Shown here one piece after another: positions 9,781-20,083 of a DNA stretch of 32,412 nucleotides. The stretch's first letter is position 1. Each line of letters starts with the position of its first letter. Made by a program: the position numbers and the translations under genes. Origin of the DNA: Campylobacterota bacterium (GTDB lineage Bacteria; Campylobacterota; Campylobacteria; Campylobacterales; Sulfurovaceae); contig WGAM01000059.1 in assembly GCA_015494795.1 (NCBI GenBank), positions 1 to 32,412 of the forward strand, given 5' to 3'. The notes under the pieces are model-generated. The model searched no databases. It had not been told where the DNA came from and saw only the letters and a program-made list of their open reading frames with translations.

Positions 9781-11046
9781 ATGTTAGAGATAGTAATGGT
9801 ACTATATACAGTATATACATTAGTAAAAGTATATATTTCAGTAATGCAGATTGGATATATATCTGAAGAGAAAAATAGTGAAGCTATTTTAATGAGTGAA
9901 GATAGATTTAGAGTTGCAGGTGAGTATGCAGTAAAAAAAGAGAGATTAGCAATAGTATCTACTATAGTAGATTATATGATATTTGTATGGTGGGTAACAA
10001 ATGGTTTTGCGTGGCTTACAAATATATTTCAAATATCAAACTCTATTTTAGATAGTGTTATTTTTCTATTTGGATTTATTGGTATAAACTTTATTGTAGG
10101 GCTACCCTTTGAGATATATCAGATATTTGAACTAGATAGAGAGTATGGCTTTTCACAAACAACACCGAAACTTTTTATTTTAGATAAATTAAAATCAATA
10201 GCTATATTTATTCTATTTGGTGGTGCTATCTTTGCTATCTTATCATGGATAGTTATAGATATATCAAACTGGTGGATTTGGGGATTTATTTTACTGTTTG
10301 CTATTGCAATTCTAGTAAATCTAATCTATCCAACTATAATAGCTCCAATATTTAATAAGTTCTCTCCAATGGAAGAGGGTGAATTAAAGAGTAGTATTGA
10401 AGATATGATGAGTAGGGTAGGATTAAAGAGTGACGGAATATTTATTATGGATGCTAGTAAACGAGATAATAGACTAAATGCCTATTTTGGAGGTTTAGGA
10501 AAGAGTAAAAGAGTTGTACTTTTTGATACCCTTTTAGAGAAATTAACCAATAGAGAGCTTTTAGCAGTTTTAGGGCATGAGCTAGGTCACTTTACCCATA
10601 AAGATATTTGGAAAAATATTATAATGATGGGAATTTTACTATTTTTAGCATTTTTTATCTTGGGAAATCTTCCCGATGAGCTATTTTTTGATATGGGAGT
10701 AGAGCCAAAAGCAGGTGTAACCATTGCTATGATGATGTTACTTCTTCCACTAATTAGTTTTATATTTACACCTATTATGAGTTTTGTAAGTCGTCATAAT
10801 GAGTATAGAGCAGATGAGTTTGGAGCTAAAATGGGAGGAGAGAGAAATTTAGTATCAGCACTTATTAAACTTGTTGATGAGAACAAATCCTTTCCAAAAT
10901 CTCACCCACTATTCATCTTTTTCTATTATACTCACCCACCTGTATTAGAGAGATTAAAAGAGTTAGGATATAGTGAAGATAAGATAAAAGAGATGAGTAA
11001 ACCTATCGAGAAAGATGGAATATTTATATTTTTAAAAGAGGAGTAG
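9781..11046 (+). CDS. M48 family metallopeptidase (Ste24/CAAX prenyl protease-1-like)
   Basis: 421 aa multi-TM; zinc motif HELGHFTH; downstream NEYRADEFGAKMG. Confidence 0.93.
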   Translation: MLEIVMVLYTVYTLVKVYISVMQIGYISEEKNSEAILMSEDRFRVAGEYAVKKERLAIVSTIVDYMIFVWWVTNGFAWLTNIFQISNSILDSVIFLFGFIGINFIVGLPFEIYQIFELDREYGFSQTTPKLFILDKLKSIAIFILFGGAIFAILSWIVIDISNWWIWGFILLFAIAILVNLIYPTIIAPIFNKFSPMEEGELKSSIEDMMSRVGLKSDGIFIMDASKRDNRLNAYFGGLGKSKRVVLFDTLLEKLTNRELLAVLGHELGHFTHKDIWKNIIMMGILLFLAFFILGNLPDELFFDMGVEPKAGVTIAMMMLLLPLISFIFTPIMSFVSRHNEYRADEFGAKMGGERNLVSALIKLVDENKSFPKSHPLFIFFYYTHPPVLERLKELGYSEDKIKEMSKPIEKDGIFIFLKEE

Positions 11047-11048
11047 AT

Positions 11049-12263
11049 ATGATAAAGGCACTTAGAGGTATGAAAGATTTATCTTTTGAAGATAGTAGTA
11101 GATTTACATATATTATAGATATAGCTACAGATATAGCTAAAAAGTATGGATATAGCTATATTGAGACACCTATTTTAGAAGAGACTAAACTATTTAAACG
11201 CTCTGTAGGAGAGAGTAGTGATATAGTAGGTAAAGAGATGTATCAATTTATAGATAAGGGTGGAAATGATGTATGTATGAGACCAGAGGGAACTGCTGGA
11301 GTTGTTAGAGCTTTTATTCAAGATAAATTAGATAGAAGGCAGAATGAGAAGTTTAAATTCTACTACTATGGAGCTATGTTTAGATATGAGAGACCTCAAA
11401 AGGGGAGACTTAGAGAGTTTCATCAATTTGGTTGTGAGAGTTTTGGTGAAGATTTAGTATATGAAGATTTTACCATAATTCAGATGGTAGGAGATATTTT
11501 TAAATCTCTAGGTATTGATTATAGATTAGAGATAAACTCCTTAGGGTGTAGCAGATGTATGCCTCCATATAGAGAAAATCTTATTAACTTTTTAAATGGG
11601 TGTAGAGATGAGTTATGTCAAGATTGCAATAGACGAATAGAGACAAATCCAATAAGAGTATTGGATTGTAAAAATGAGAAATGTAAATCTCTACTCAGGG
11701 AGTCACCAAAACTTATAGATAATCTATGTAGTAGCTGTAGTAGTGACTTTAATAGATTAAAAGAGCTACTAGATATTGCTAATATTGAGTATAGTGTAAA
11801 TAGTAATTTAGTTAGAGGATTAGACTATTATAATAAGACAGCATTTGAGTTTGTAAGTAGCTCTATCGGCTCACAATCTGCAATTGCTGGTGGGGGAAGA
11901 TATGATAAGCTTGTAGAGTTTGTAAGTGGGAAATCTACTCCTGCTGTCGGTTTTGCTTTAGGAGTTGAGCGAATTATGGAGCTTGTTAAGATGCCAAATA
12001 GAGAACGAGATGGTTACTATATGGGTGTAATGAATAGTAGTGATATAGATAAACTCTTTCCTCTAGCTCATAGAAAGAGAAAATCAAGTAGTGTTACTAT
12101 TGAGTATAGAGCTAAAAAATTAAAAGCACATCTTAAAGGGGCAGATAGGATAAATGCTAGATATTGCGTTGTAATTGGTGAAGATGAAGCAAAAAATGGG
12201 ACAGTTTGGGTTAAAGATTTAGAAAAGAGTGAAGAGTCTATTTTAAAAATAGATGAGTTTTAA
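11049..12263 (+). CDS. hisS: Histidine--tRNA ligase
   Basis: 404 aa; class II motifs (RPEGTAGVVRAF, FRYERPQKGRLREFHQFGCESFG) and histidyl motifs LVRGLDYYNKTAFEF, AGGGRYD. Confidence 0.95.
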   Translation: MIKALRGMKDLSFEDSSRFTYIIDIATDIAKKYGYSYIETPILEETKLFKRSVGESSDIVGKEMYQFIDKGGNDVCMRPEGTAGVVRAFIQDKLDRRQNEKFKFYYYGAMFRYERPQKGRLREFHQFGCESFGEDLVYEDFTIIQMVGDIFKSLGIDYRLEINSLGCSRCMPPYRENLINFLNGCRDELCQDCNRRIETNPIRVLDCKNEKCKSLLRESPKLIDNLCSSCSSDFNRLKELLDIANIEYSVNSNLVRGLDYYNKTAFEFVSSSIGSQSAIAGGGRYDKLVEFVSGKSTPAVGFALGVERIMELVKMPNRERDGYYMGVMNSSDIDKLFPLAHRKRKSSSVTIEYRAKKLKAHLKGADRINARYCVVIGEDEAKNGTVWVKDLEKSEESILKIDEF

Positions 12264-12278
12264 AGAAAGAATAGGAGG

Positions 12279-12788
12279 TTATAATAATATATGTCCTTTA
12301 TCTTTTAAAAGATATGTTGTTGTAATTTTAGAAAAAAAGTCAAAAGCTTTTGAACTATCTATAATCTTATCCATACCACCAATAAATACCTCTATAGTCA
12401 CACCTCTTTTAATAACTTCTAATATTCTATCTTGACTCCATCTATAGGATAATAGATGGTTTAGCTCCTCAATAGTCCCATTAGATAGATATAAGGAGAG
12501 GTCTATATCTAATGGATAGGCTATATTTTTTAAAAACTCTTTTATATAACTATCTCTATCTAATTTAAAGTATCTTAGTTGAGTTCTCATAAAGCTCTTT
12601 TTATGATTTTGAAAAAAGGCAGGTGAGAGTAGAATTAATCTATCTACTCTTGTTTTAGAGTTATATATCTCTTCAAAAGCTCTAATAGCTCCATAACTGA
12701 AACCTACAGTAGTAAAATCATTATCTATTAAATAATCTTGAAACAGGCTCTCTTCACCTTTTAGAGAGAACCCATTAAAATATCTCAT
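12279..12788 (-). CDS. bioV: BioV-like pimeloyl-ACP methyl ester esterase (alpha/beta hydrolase)
   Basis: 169 aa; MRYFNGFSLKGEESLF, nucleophile elbow GFSYGA, terminal DKGHILL; position next to the FtsH-like gene matches the Helicobacter arrangement. Confidence 0.75.
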   Translation of the reverse strand: MRYFNGFSLKGEESLFQDYLIDNDFTTVGFSYGAIRAFEEIYNSKTRVDRLILLSPAFFQNHKKSFMRTQLRYFKLDRDSYIKEFLKNIAYPLDIDLSLYLSNGTIEELNHLLSYRWSQDRILEVIKRGVTIEVFIGGMDKIIDSSKAFDFFSKITTTYLLKDKGHILL

Positions 12789-14448
12789 CTAATATCCTTT
12801 TTGCCTCTTTAAATGTTATTGTCTCATACTCTAAAAGATAATTTTGAACCTCTATTACTACTCTATCTAACTTAGAGAGTAGAGATTTTACCTCCATTGT
12901 GGCATCATGAAGAAGAGTCTCAACATGTATATGAGATGAAAAGTATTTATCTGCCATTGCAAACTCCTCTATAATCCTCTGACTTAAAAGTTTAGCTCTA
13001 GCAATATCCTCTTTTGCATTTGTAAATAGCTCATTATACCTCTCTTGTGTAGCTACTCTTCCTGCTAAGAGTACCTTTAACTCATTTTTTAAAATAGTTT
13101 TTGAGAGTATCTCATTATGATGAGGTATAAAACTAGATGATATTAAACCTATCTTATCAAATTCAACCTCTAACCATAGAGCAGTAACTACTTTAGCACC
13201 TTGATATAGAGCTTGAATTTTCTTCTCATCTTCTGTAAAAGATAAGATTTTATGTTTTCCTAAAAGAACCTTATCTTTTACTGAGTCTATATCACTATCT
13301 TCAATAATAGATTTATTTAATCTAAGTGCATATAGTGCAGCTTCATTAATTAGAGTCTCCAATGCTGCTGTATTAAAACCTATAGTGACTCTTGCAACCC
13401 TATTAATATCTATATTGTGATTTTTATCTTTTAAATATAATTTTAGTGTACTAACTCTCTCTTTAAAATCAGGTAGTGGAATATGTACTCTTCTATCAAA
13501 TCTACCAGCTCTAAGAAGTGCTTCATCAAGAACCTCTATCTTATTTGTAGCAGCAAGTACCATAACTCCAGAACTCTCTTCAAAACCATCCATCTCTGTT
13601 AATAGTTGATTTAAAGTTCCTTCTCTCTCATCATTACTAAATCCACCTCCTCTACTCTTTCCAACAGCATCTATCTCATCAATAAATATAATACTAGGTG
13701 CCATCTGTTTTGCTCTAGTAAATAGTTCGCTAACTCTCTTAGCACCCATTCCAACATATATCTGAACAAATGATGCAGCACTTTGGTAAAAGAATGGAAC
13801 ATCAGCTTCACCTGCTACTGCTTTTGCGACTAGAGTCTTACCTACACCCGGAGGTCCTACTAAAAGCACACCTTTAGGAAGACGAATATCAAAATCTCTA
13901 TATTTTTGAGGATTTTTTAAAAAATCAATAATCTCTCTTAACTCCTCCTTAACCTCTTCAATACCTGCTACATTAGAAAAATCAATTTTAGATATTTGAG
14001 GAGTTATAGTCTGCTCTATTATGGCTGTACTATTTAACTCCTTCTGTTCTTCTATTATACTCTCATGTTTTGCTTCGTTTTTACTAATAAGCCTTAAAAT
14101 ATATATAGTAAAGATAACTACAAATATAAATAGTATTGTATTTATAGTCTCTTCTGAAGACTCCTCTCTATAATATACTACTGTTTTGTTAAAAAGAGTA
14201 TCCATATCAATAGCCTCTTTTGCTACTTTATATATCTTATCTTTTGTATATATATAGATATAAGGCTTATCTACAAATACTTTCTCTATTGGAGTTTTAT
14301 CTATAATTTCTATTGCCTCTTTTTTACTAATCATTTCAGAGTTATCTCTAAAAAGAGAAAATAGAATAATAGCTACTATTGTTAAAATAGTTAACAGAAT
14401 AATCTTTCCATTTTTATTTAAAGAGTGCCACATTTTTACTATCCTCAA
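12775..14448 (-). CDS. FtsH-like AAA+ protein with degenerate protease domain
   Basis: 557 aa; two N-terminal TMs, Walker A GPPGVGKT, Walker B IIFIDEIDAVG, SRH ATNKIEVLDEALLRAGRFDRR; the expected HEXXH is replaced by ALYQGAKVVTA. Confidence 0.88.
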   Translation of the reverse strand: MRIVKMWHSLNKNGKIILLTILTIVAIILFSLFRDNSEMISKKEAIEIIDKTPIEKVFVDKPYIYIYTKDKIYKVAKEAIDMDTLFNKTVVYYREESSEETINTILFIFVVIFTIYILRLISKNEAKHESIIEEQKELNSTAIIEQTITPQISKIDFSNVAGIEEVKEELREIIDFLKNPQKYRDFDIRLPKGVLLVGPPGVGKTLVAKAVAGEADVPFFYQSAASFVQIYVGMGAKRVSELFTRAKQMAPSIIFIDEIDAVGKSRGGGFSNDEREGTLNQLLTEMDGFEESSGVMVLAATNKIEVLDEALLRAGRFDRRVHIPLPDFKERVSTLKLYLKDKNHNIDINRVARVTIGFNTAALETLINEAALYALRLNKSIIEDSDIDSVKDKVLLGKHKILSFTEDEKKIQALYQGAKVVTALWLEVEFDKIGLISSSFIPHHNEILSKTILKNELKVLLAGRVATQERYNELFTNAKEDIARAKLLSQRIIEEFAMADKYFSSHIHVETLLHDATMEVKSLLSKLDRVVIEVQNYLLEYETITFKEAKRILDEIF

Positions 14449-15664
14449 TAGCTACACTATCTAAAAATATCCAATTTCCAGTTATATCAATTTTACTCTT
14501 AACCTCTACTCTATTAAAATATTGGTCATAACCATAATATAAGTTATCTCTTCTACTCTCTATTAAAACCTCTAAATTTGAATTATTCTTCTTTCTAAAC
14601 TCTAAATTTTTCTCTTTTATAATAGATGTCAACTCTCTATGTCTCTCTCTTGCTATATCACCTCTTACTATATCTTTCATTAAAGCAGATGCTGTTCCAT
14701 CTCTCTTTGAGTAGGTAAATGCGTGAATATGTGTTAATGGTAACTCTTTTACTCTATCTACTGCCTCTCTCCAAGATACCTCATCTTCCATTGGGTGTCC
14801 TACAATATAATCTGTCCCTATTGCATATCCTAAAGAGGCTATCTCATTTAAGAGTTTTATATCATCTCTAAATCTATTTCTTCTCTTCATAACCTCTAAC
14901 ATCTTATCGCTTGTATGTTGTAGTGCTATATGTAGATGTTTCTCTATCCATGGTTCACCTAAAATCTCTTTAAACTCACTATCAATCTGAATTGGCTCAA
15001 GACTTCCTATTCTAACTCTTCTAACAGCTCTTATTTTAGATATTTTTTTTAATAGTTTTGCAATAGATGAGTTTTTATCTTTTCCATAACTTCCAACATT
15101 AGTTCCTGTTAAGATAAACTCTCCAAATCCATTTGATGCAAGTTTCTCTATCTGAGTTAAGATATTAGCCTCACTATGACTTCTAGCTCCACCTCTTACA
15201 GATGGTATAATACAGTATGAGCAGTCAAAATCGCACCCCTCTTGAATTTTAATAAATGCCCTACTCTTTCCTATAAAATTTTCAACAATAGTTGAGTCTA
15301 TATGTTCTAAATCACCTATCTGATAGAATGGTCTATCTATCTTTAAGATACTATTTATACTCTCCTTTTCAGAGTGTCCAATTACTCCAAAGACTCTTTT
15401 TGATTTAAATAGCTCATCACCTTTTGAGTGTGAACCACAACCTGCCAATATAACCTTTGTATTCGGTGATTTTCTATGTATTCCATTTATATATGCTCTA
15501 ACAGATGAGTCTGCACCATTAGTTACAGTACATGAGTTGACTACTACTATATCAGCATCACTCTCACTCATTGTTAATCTAAAATCTTTAAGTTTTGACA
15601 TCATTATTTGTGTGTCAAATTGATTAGTTCTACAACCAAAAGTCTTAAAATATACTCTCTTCAT
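14414..15664 (-). CDS. mtaB: MiaB/MtaB-family radical SAM tRNA methylthiotransferase
   Basis: 416 aa; FKTFGCRTNQFDTQ N-terminus, radical SAM motif CDFDCSYCIIPSVRGGARS. Confidence 0.9.
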   Translation of the reverse strand: MKRVYFKTFGCRTNQFDTQIMMSKLKDFRLTMSESDADIVVVNSCTVTNGADSSVRAYINGIHRKSPNTKVILAGCGSHSKGDELFKSKRVFGVIGHSEKESINSILKIDRPFYQIGDLEHIDSTIVENFIGKSRAFIKIQEGCDFDCSYCIIPSVRGGARSHSEANILTQIEKLASNGFGEFILTGTNVGSYGKDKNSSIAKLLKKISKIRAVRRVRIGSLEPIQIDSEFKEILGEPWIEKHLHIALQHTSDKMLEVMKRRNRFRDDIKLLNEIASLGYAIGTDYIVGHPMEDEVSWREAVDRVKELPLTHIHAFTYSKRDGTASALMKDIVRGDIARERHRELTSIIKEKNLEFRKKNNSNLEVLIESRRDNLYYGYDQYFNRVEVKSKIDITGNWIFLDSVAIEDSKNVALFK

Positions 15665-15684
15665 CTTTTTATTAATTTTATTCC

Positions 15685-17442
15685 TTATTCTGTACTATCT
15701 TTTTTAAGTTTTTTAGGTGCTGGTCTATTTGTATATATAGATTGAGTAGGAAATGCCATTGATATATTATCTTCATCTCTTATTCTATTAAATATCTCCA
15801 TAGATATAGTACTTCTTAGAGTAAGAGTTGCATAGGCATTTGTTAAATACCAAACAGATATTTTAATACCATAATCATCAAGAAAGGCAAATATTCTAGG
15901 TTCTACTGCTGTATTTTTCATACTATATTTACTTCTAAGCCTATTTAACTGCTTTCTAGTCATATCTGTGTAACCTTTAGAGTATTTTCTAGCAACCTCT
16001 TTTGCAATACTCTGAGCTTTTGATATATCTGAATCAAATGTAATAACAAAATCAATACCGTCCCAGACTGTCTTTATACCAGAGTGTGAATAGTTAGCTA
16101 TCATCTCTGTAAATATATAGTTGTTTGGAACAAATATAATCCTACCTGCTCTTCTATTTACATCAAAAGTTGTTAAAGTTATATCCTCATGGATTGTCAT
16201 ACGAAGTATAGATATATCTACAATATCACCCACATACTGCTTACCATCTTTTAAAAACTTAACTCTATCTCCAACCTTTATAGAGCCTGAGAATATAATA
16301 ACAAGCCAACCCATAATACTCATAAACCAATCTTTTAGAGCAATTGCAATACCAGCTGATGCAAAACTCAGTATAGTTACTAAGTGTCCTACATTTTCTA
16401 AATATGAAAATAGTAAAATTGTTATAACTATGCTAATAAATATAAAGTTTAATGCCTTATTTGTAGAGTAGTATAGCTCATTTTCAGACATATATTTTTT
16501 TACTAAATATTTAATAATTAAAAATCCAAATAGTAAAAATGCAATAGTTGAACCAATAACAATAGCTTTTTTTATCTGTTTGGAAATCTCATTTTTTATA
16601 TTAAGATGAAGTTCTGATATTTTACTCTCTAAAGCCTTTCTAGTAGTTCTAAAAATCTCTAATTTACTATTAAGTAGTTTAATTTTTTTAGATATATCTG
16701 CTTTTTCATCTATATATCTATCATCTGTTATATTCATATCTCGATTAAATCTTATAAAATCTGATAGAATTTGTCTCTTCTCATTTAATTTATATACTGT
16801 AGCTTGAAGAGATTGAAATCTGCTATTATAGTCATCCTCTACAGCACTGATATGTTTTTGAAAAGAGAGAGCATTAACAATATCAAGAGGACTCAATACA
16901 ACAGGAACTTTTCCAATCTCATCAGGAGTTAAGAGATTTTTAAATGGACTCTCTTTATACTCTTTTAACTGTTCTAACTTCTCTTCCGTAATCTTATACT
17001 CATCTTTATACTTTTTTAAAGCTCTCTTCTCTTTTTTAGTTAATTTTTTTCTTCGTTTCTCTTTCTTTTCTAAAAGTTTAATTCTATCATTTAAAGCTTT
17101 TGACATAAACTCCAATTTTTTATATGTCTCATAGTTAGAATATACCTTAAACCATATATTATCTTTTAACTCATTATCTATTCTCTTTAAATTATTAAGA
17201 AAAAACTCTCTTCTCTGAAGAATTATTTTATCTCTTGCCTCTCTCTCTTTTTTTAGTCTCTCTGATTTTAAATCATCATATTTAGTTCTATTACTATCTT
17301 TTTCTATACTCTTTTTATCATCTTTAATCTTCTTTAGAGGCTCTTTGAGTTCTGATATGATATTATTAACTTTTTTAGTAATATTTAACTCTGCAAAAAG
17401 AGATGAGTTTAAGAGTATTAAAAATAGTAAAATAGTTCTCAT
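15685..17442 (-). CDS. MscS-family mechanosensitive channel with long N-terminal coiled coil
   Basis: 585 aa; signal peptide [17 protein letters not shown]; Lys-rich coiled coil; MscS pore/beta region ASAGIAIALKDWFMSIMGWLVIIFSGSIKVGDRVKF. Confidence 0.88.
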   Translation of the reverse strand: MRTILLFLILLNSSLFAELNITKKVNNIISELKEPLKKIKDDKKSIEKDSNRTKYDDLKSERLKKEREARDKIILQRREFFLNNLKRIDNELKDNIWFKVYSNYETYKKLEFMSKALNDRIKLLEKKEKRRKKLTKKEKRALKKYKDEYKITEEKLEQLKEYKESPFKNLLTPDEIGKVPVVLSPLDIVNALSFQKHISAVEDDYNSRFQSLQATVYKLNEKRQILSDFIRFNRDMNITDDRYIDEKADISKKIKLLNSKLEIFRTTRKALESKISELHLNIKNEISKQIKKAIVIGSTIAFLLFGFLIIKYLVKKYMSENELYYSTNKALNFIFISIVITILLFSYLENVGHLVTILSFASAGIAIALKDWFMSIMGWLVIIFSGSIKVGDRVKFLKDGKQYVGDIVDISILRMTIHEDITLTTFDVNRRAGRIIFVPNNYIFTEMIANYSHSGIKTVWDGIDFVITFDSDISKAQSIAKEVARKYSKGYTDMTRKQLNRLRSKYSMKNTAVEPRIFAFLDDYGIKISVWYLTNAYATLTLRSTISMEIFNRIRDEDNISMAFPTQSIYTNRPAPKKLKKDSTE

Positions 17443-18497
17443 TATCTATCTACCCTTTTAAATTTAGCTAAAACTTTTAATATAGTCTCTTTAGATATAT
17501 TATCTCGAACTTCAAAATCTCCTATACTCTTTGGTAAAATAAACTTAATTTTACTATTTGAACTCTTTTTATCTAAAAAAAACTTATTATAGAATATCTC
17601 AATATCTCTAATCTCATAAGTAATGGGTAGATTATGTTTAATTAATAGATTTTTTACTCTATCTACCTCATCTAAAGATATTAGAGCTAACTCATAAGAG
17701 AGTAGATTTGCCATAACCATACCAATGGCTACAGCCTCTCCATGAAGATACTCTCTATAATTAGTCTCATTCTCTATAACATGTGCAAATGTATGTCCAT
17801 AATTTAATACTGCTCTAATTCCTGCCTCTTTCTCATCTTGATTGACTACCCAAGCTTTAAGCTCTACTGAACGAGCTATTGCTCTATTTAGACTATCTCT
17901 ACTACTTAAATCATCTTTCTCTAAAAACTCAAAAAACTCTCTATCAAACATAACGCTCATCTTAATAAGTTCAGCCATACCAGCACTAAACTCTCTTTTT
18001 GGTAGAGTTTTTAAAAAATCTATATCTATATATACAGCTTTTGGCTGATAGAATGCACCGATTAGATTTTTTCCAAATCTATTATTTACTCCTGTCTTAC
18101 CTCCAACACTAGCATCAACTTGTGCTAATAGAGTTGTTGGTATCTGAATAAAATCTATACCTCTTTGGTAGATACTAGCAGTAAATCCTGTCATATCTCC
18201 AATAACTCCACCACCAAAAGCTATTAGAAGAGATTTTCTATCTAACTGTTTAGTAAAAAGCTCATCTAAAATATCAACAATAGTATCAAGATTTTTATAC
18301 TCTTCTCCATCTTTAACAGTTACAACATCTAAATCTTTAGCATCAATTTTACTAAGTAGATTATCTAAATGGAAACCTGCAACTGTAGGATTGGTTACTA
18401 TTACCACCTTTGTATCAAAAGAGAGTTTAGGAAGTCTATCTATAGTAACATTGTATCCCCTAACAGTGCTACTCTCTAAACGAATTGGAATAATCAT
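17442..18497 (-). CDS. aroB: 3-dehydroquinate synthase
   Basis: 351 aa; [57 protein letters not shown]. Confidence 0.96.
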   Translation of the reverse strand: MIIPIRLESSTVRGYNVTIDRLPKLSFDTKVVIVTNPTVAGFHLDNLLSKIDAKDLDVVTVKDGEEYKNLDTIVDILDELFTKQLDRKSLLIAFGGGVIGDMTGFTASIYQRGIDFIQIPTTLLAQVDASVGGKTGVNNRFGKNLIGAFYQPKAVYIDIDFLKTLPKREFSAGMAELIKMSVMFDREFFEFLEKDDLSSRDSLNRAIARSVELKAWVVNQDEKEAGIRAVLNYGHTFAHVIENETNYREYLHGEAVAIGMVMANLLSYELALISLDEVDRVKNLLIKHNLPITYEIRDIEIFYNKFFLDKKSSNSKIKFILPKSIGDFEVRDNISKETILKVLAKFKRVDR

Positions 18498-18570
18498 AAT
18501 TTTCTCATATCCTATTAAATAAAATTAAATTATTCTAGCTTAACTTTACTTAAGTAGTAGGTAAAAGAGC

Positions 18571-19986
18571 CTAATCTTCAAGAGGTATTAAGAGTTGTGG
18601 GTGTTTTCTGATACTTAAAAAATATCTTGAAAATTTCCGAGATAAAAAGTTAAATATAGGTTTTTTTAATACCTCTCTACTAAAAGGTATAATATTTAAA
18701 ATACCACTCTCCTCTTTTAACTCTCTAATTGGATTTGCCTTTTTCTCTATAATATCTATCTTAAGATTATAGATTTTAGATAATGACTCATAGTGTTCTA
18801 TAATATTTCTCTTTTCTGCAAAATCTCCTTCGGGGTCATAATTGGATAACTCAATAGATAGATTTAATGTCTCAGACAAATCAAAAGTTGAAGATGAGAT
18901 AGACTCCATATCTATCTCATCTCCCATAAATATCATCGCCCTAGAGATATTATATATTGACTCTTCTCCAAATAGATATATTGGTCTCTTCTCTAAATAT
19001 AATATCTCCTTAAAATGTTTTTTAAAAAGAGATATATCAATCAAAAATAGTCCTATATCATAAGAGTTAATCTCATATACCACTGTATCTAAAACTTCAG
19101 CCTTAGATAGCTTTGATAGTAACTCTATATGCTCTGTCTCAAACTTTTTTAGTTCATTTAAAATATCTTCTTTTACTCTTCCAATAGTTCTAATATATAG
19201 TCTGCTTTTAGAAAATCTATTACTAAGATATATTGCCTCATTTACCTGAACTAAAATATCCTCTTTAGTTAAACTCATATCTAATATAAGATATAGATTT
19301 TTACCAAATGGCTCTGGAAATAGTCCTCTTCTTTTTGTAATTCTCTTATAGACCTCCTCTAATACAAGAGGATTACCCATAACAATTAATCTATCATTTG
19401 GTTTTATCATTGTTGTATCTCTTGGAAATATCTGCTCTTTATCTCTATAGATAGCAACAATTTTCCACTTTTTATGAGAGACTGAACCTACATGTCTATA
19501 GGCGTAAGAGCTTCCAAATGAGACTAAAATCTCCATTATTTCACCCTTAGCAAAACCAATATTTTTAGCAATTCTAGGTACATTTGGTAGTGCTTCATAG
19601 AGAGAACTTGATATTAACTCATTTATATTAAGGATTTTAGTATTTTCATCATTAATTTTAAGCTCATCCCAATTACTTACAAAGACAATACGAATTTTAG
19701 GTTTAATAATCCTAATATTTTTATATGAATATAGTGCCTCATCTTTACTACTTATAACTATAAAAACAGTAATAAAATCAACCTCTTCCATAATATTTTT
19801 TAGCTTTAAGTAGCTAGTCGGGTCTGCTTCTATAAAAGATAGATTACTACTCTTCTGCTCTTTTGACTCTGTTGTATGTCTATTGCATGTTATATAGTAG
19901 TGATTGGTATCAATACGACTCTTACCAACCCATTGAACAAAATGTTTTGCCATATCTCCATTAGATAGGATTAATATATTTTTCAT
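18571..19986 (-). CDS. TrkA-C/RCK-type nucleotide-binding regulatory protein
   Basis: Start set at the internal Met (MKNILILSNGDMAKHF, 19986) rather than the ORF-track start at 20010; TrkA-C-like segment EIMEILVSFGSSYAYRHVGSVSHKKWKIVAIYRDKEQIFPRDTTMIKPNDRLIVMG. Confidence 0.78.
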   Translation of the reverse strand: MKNILILSNGDMAKHFVQWVGKSRIDTNHYYITCNRHTTESKEQKSSNLSFIEADPTSYLKLKNIMEEVDFITVFIVISSKDEALYSYKNIRIIKPKIRIVFVSNWDELKINDENTKILNINELISSSLYEALPNVPRIAKNIGFAKGEIMEILVSFGSSYAYRHVGSVSHKKWKIVAIYRDKEQIFPRDTTMIKPNDRLIVMGNPLVLEEVYKRITKRRGLFPEPFGKNLYLILDMSLTKEDILVQVNEAIYLSNRFSKSRLYIRTIGRVKEDILNELKKFETEHIELLSKLSKAEVLDTVVYEINSYDIGLFLIDISLFKKHFKEILYLEKRPIYLFGEESIYNISRAMIFMGDEIDMESISSSTFDLSETLNLSIELSNYDPEGDFAEKRNIIEHYESLSKIYNLKIDIIEKKANPIRELKEESGILNIIPFSREVLKKPIFNFLSRKFSRYFLSIRKHPQLLIPLED

Positions 19987-20083
19987 AATATAATTATAGC
20001 AGAGTAACAATAAGTTTTATAGATTTTTTTAAGAGTCTTTTTATACTCTTTTGACTATATTTCTACAAAAAAAGGATATATTA

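Noticed and set aside
12253-12435. Plus-strand ORF 60 aa downstream of hisS
   Set aside because: Overlaps the hisS end and is antisense to the bioV-like gene; no ribosome-binding or domain evidence.
16121-16471. Plus-strand ORF 116 aa
   Set aside because: Antisense to the MscS-like gene.
20031-20050. Small inverted repeat AAGAGT-N8-ACTCTT
   Set aside because: Only 6-bp arms in AT-rich divergent intergenic DNA; not distinguishable from chance.
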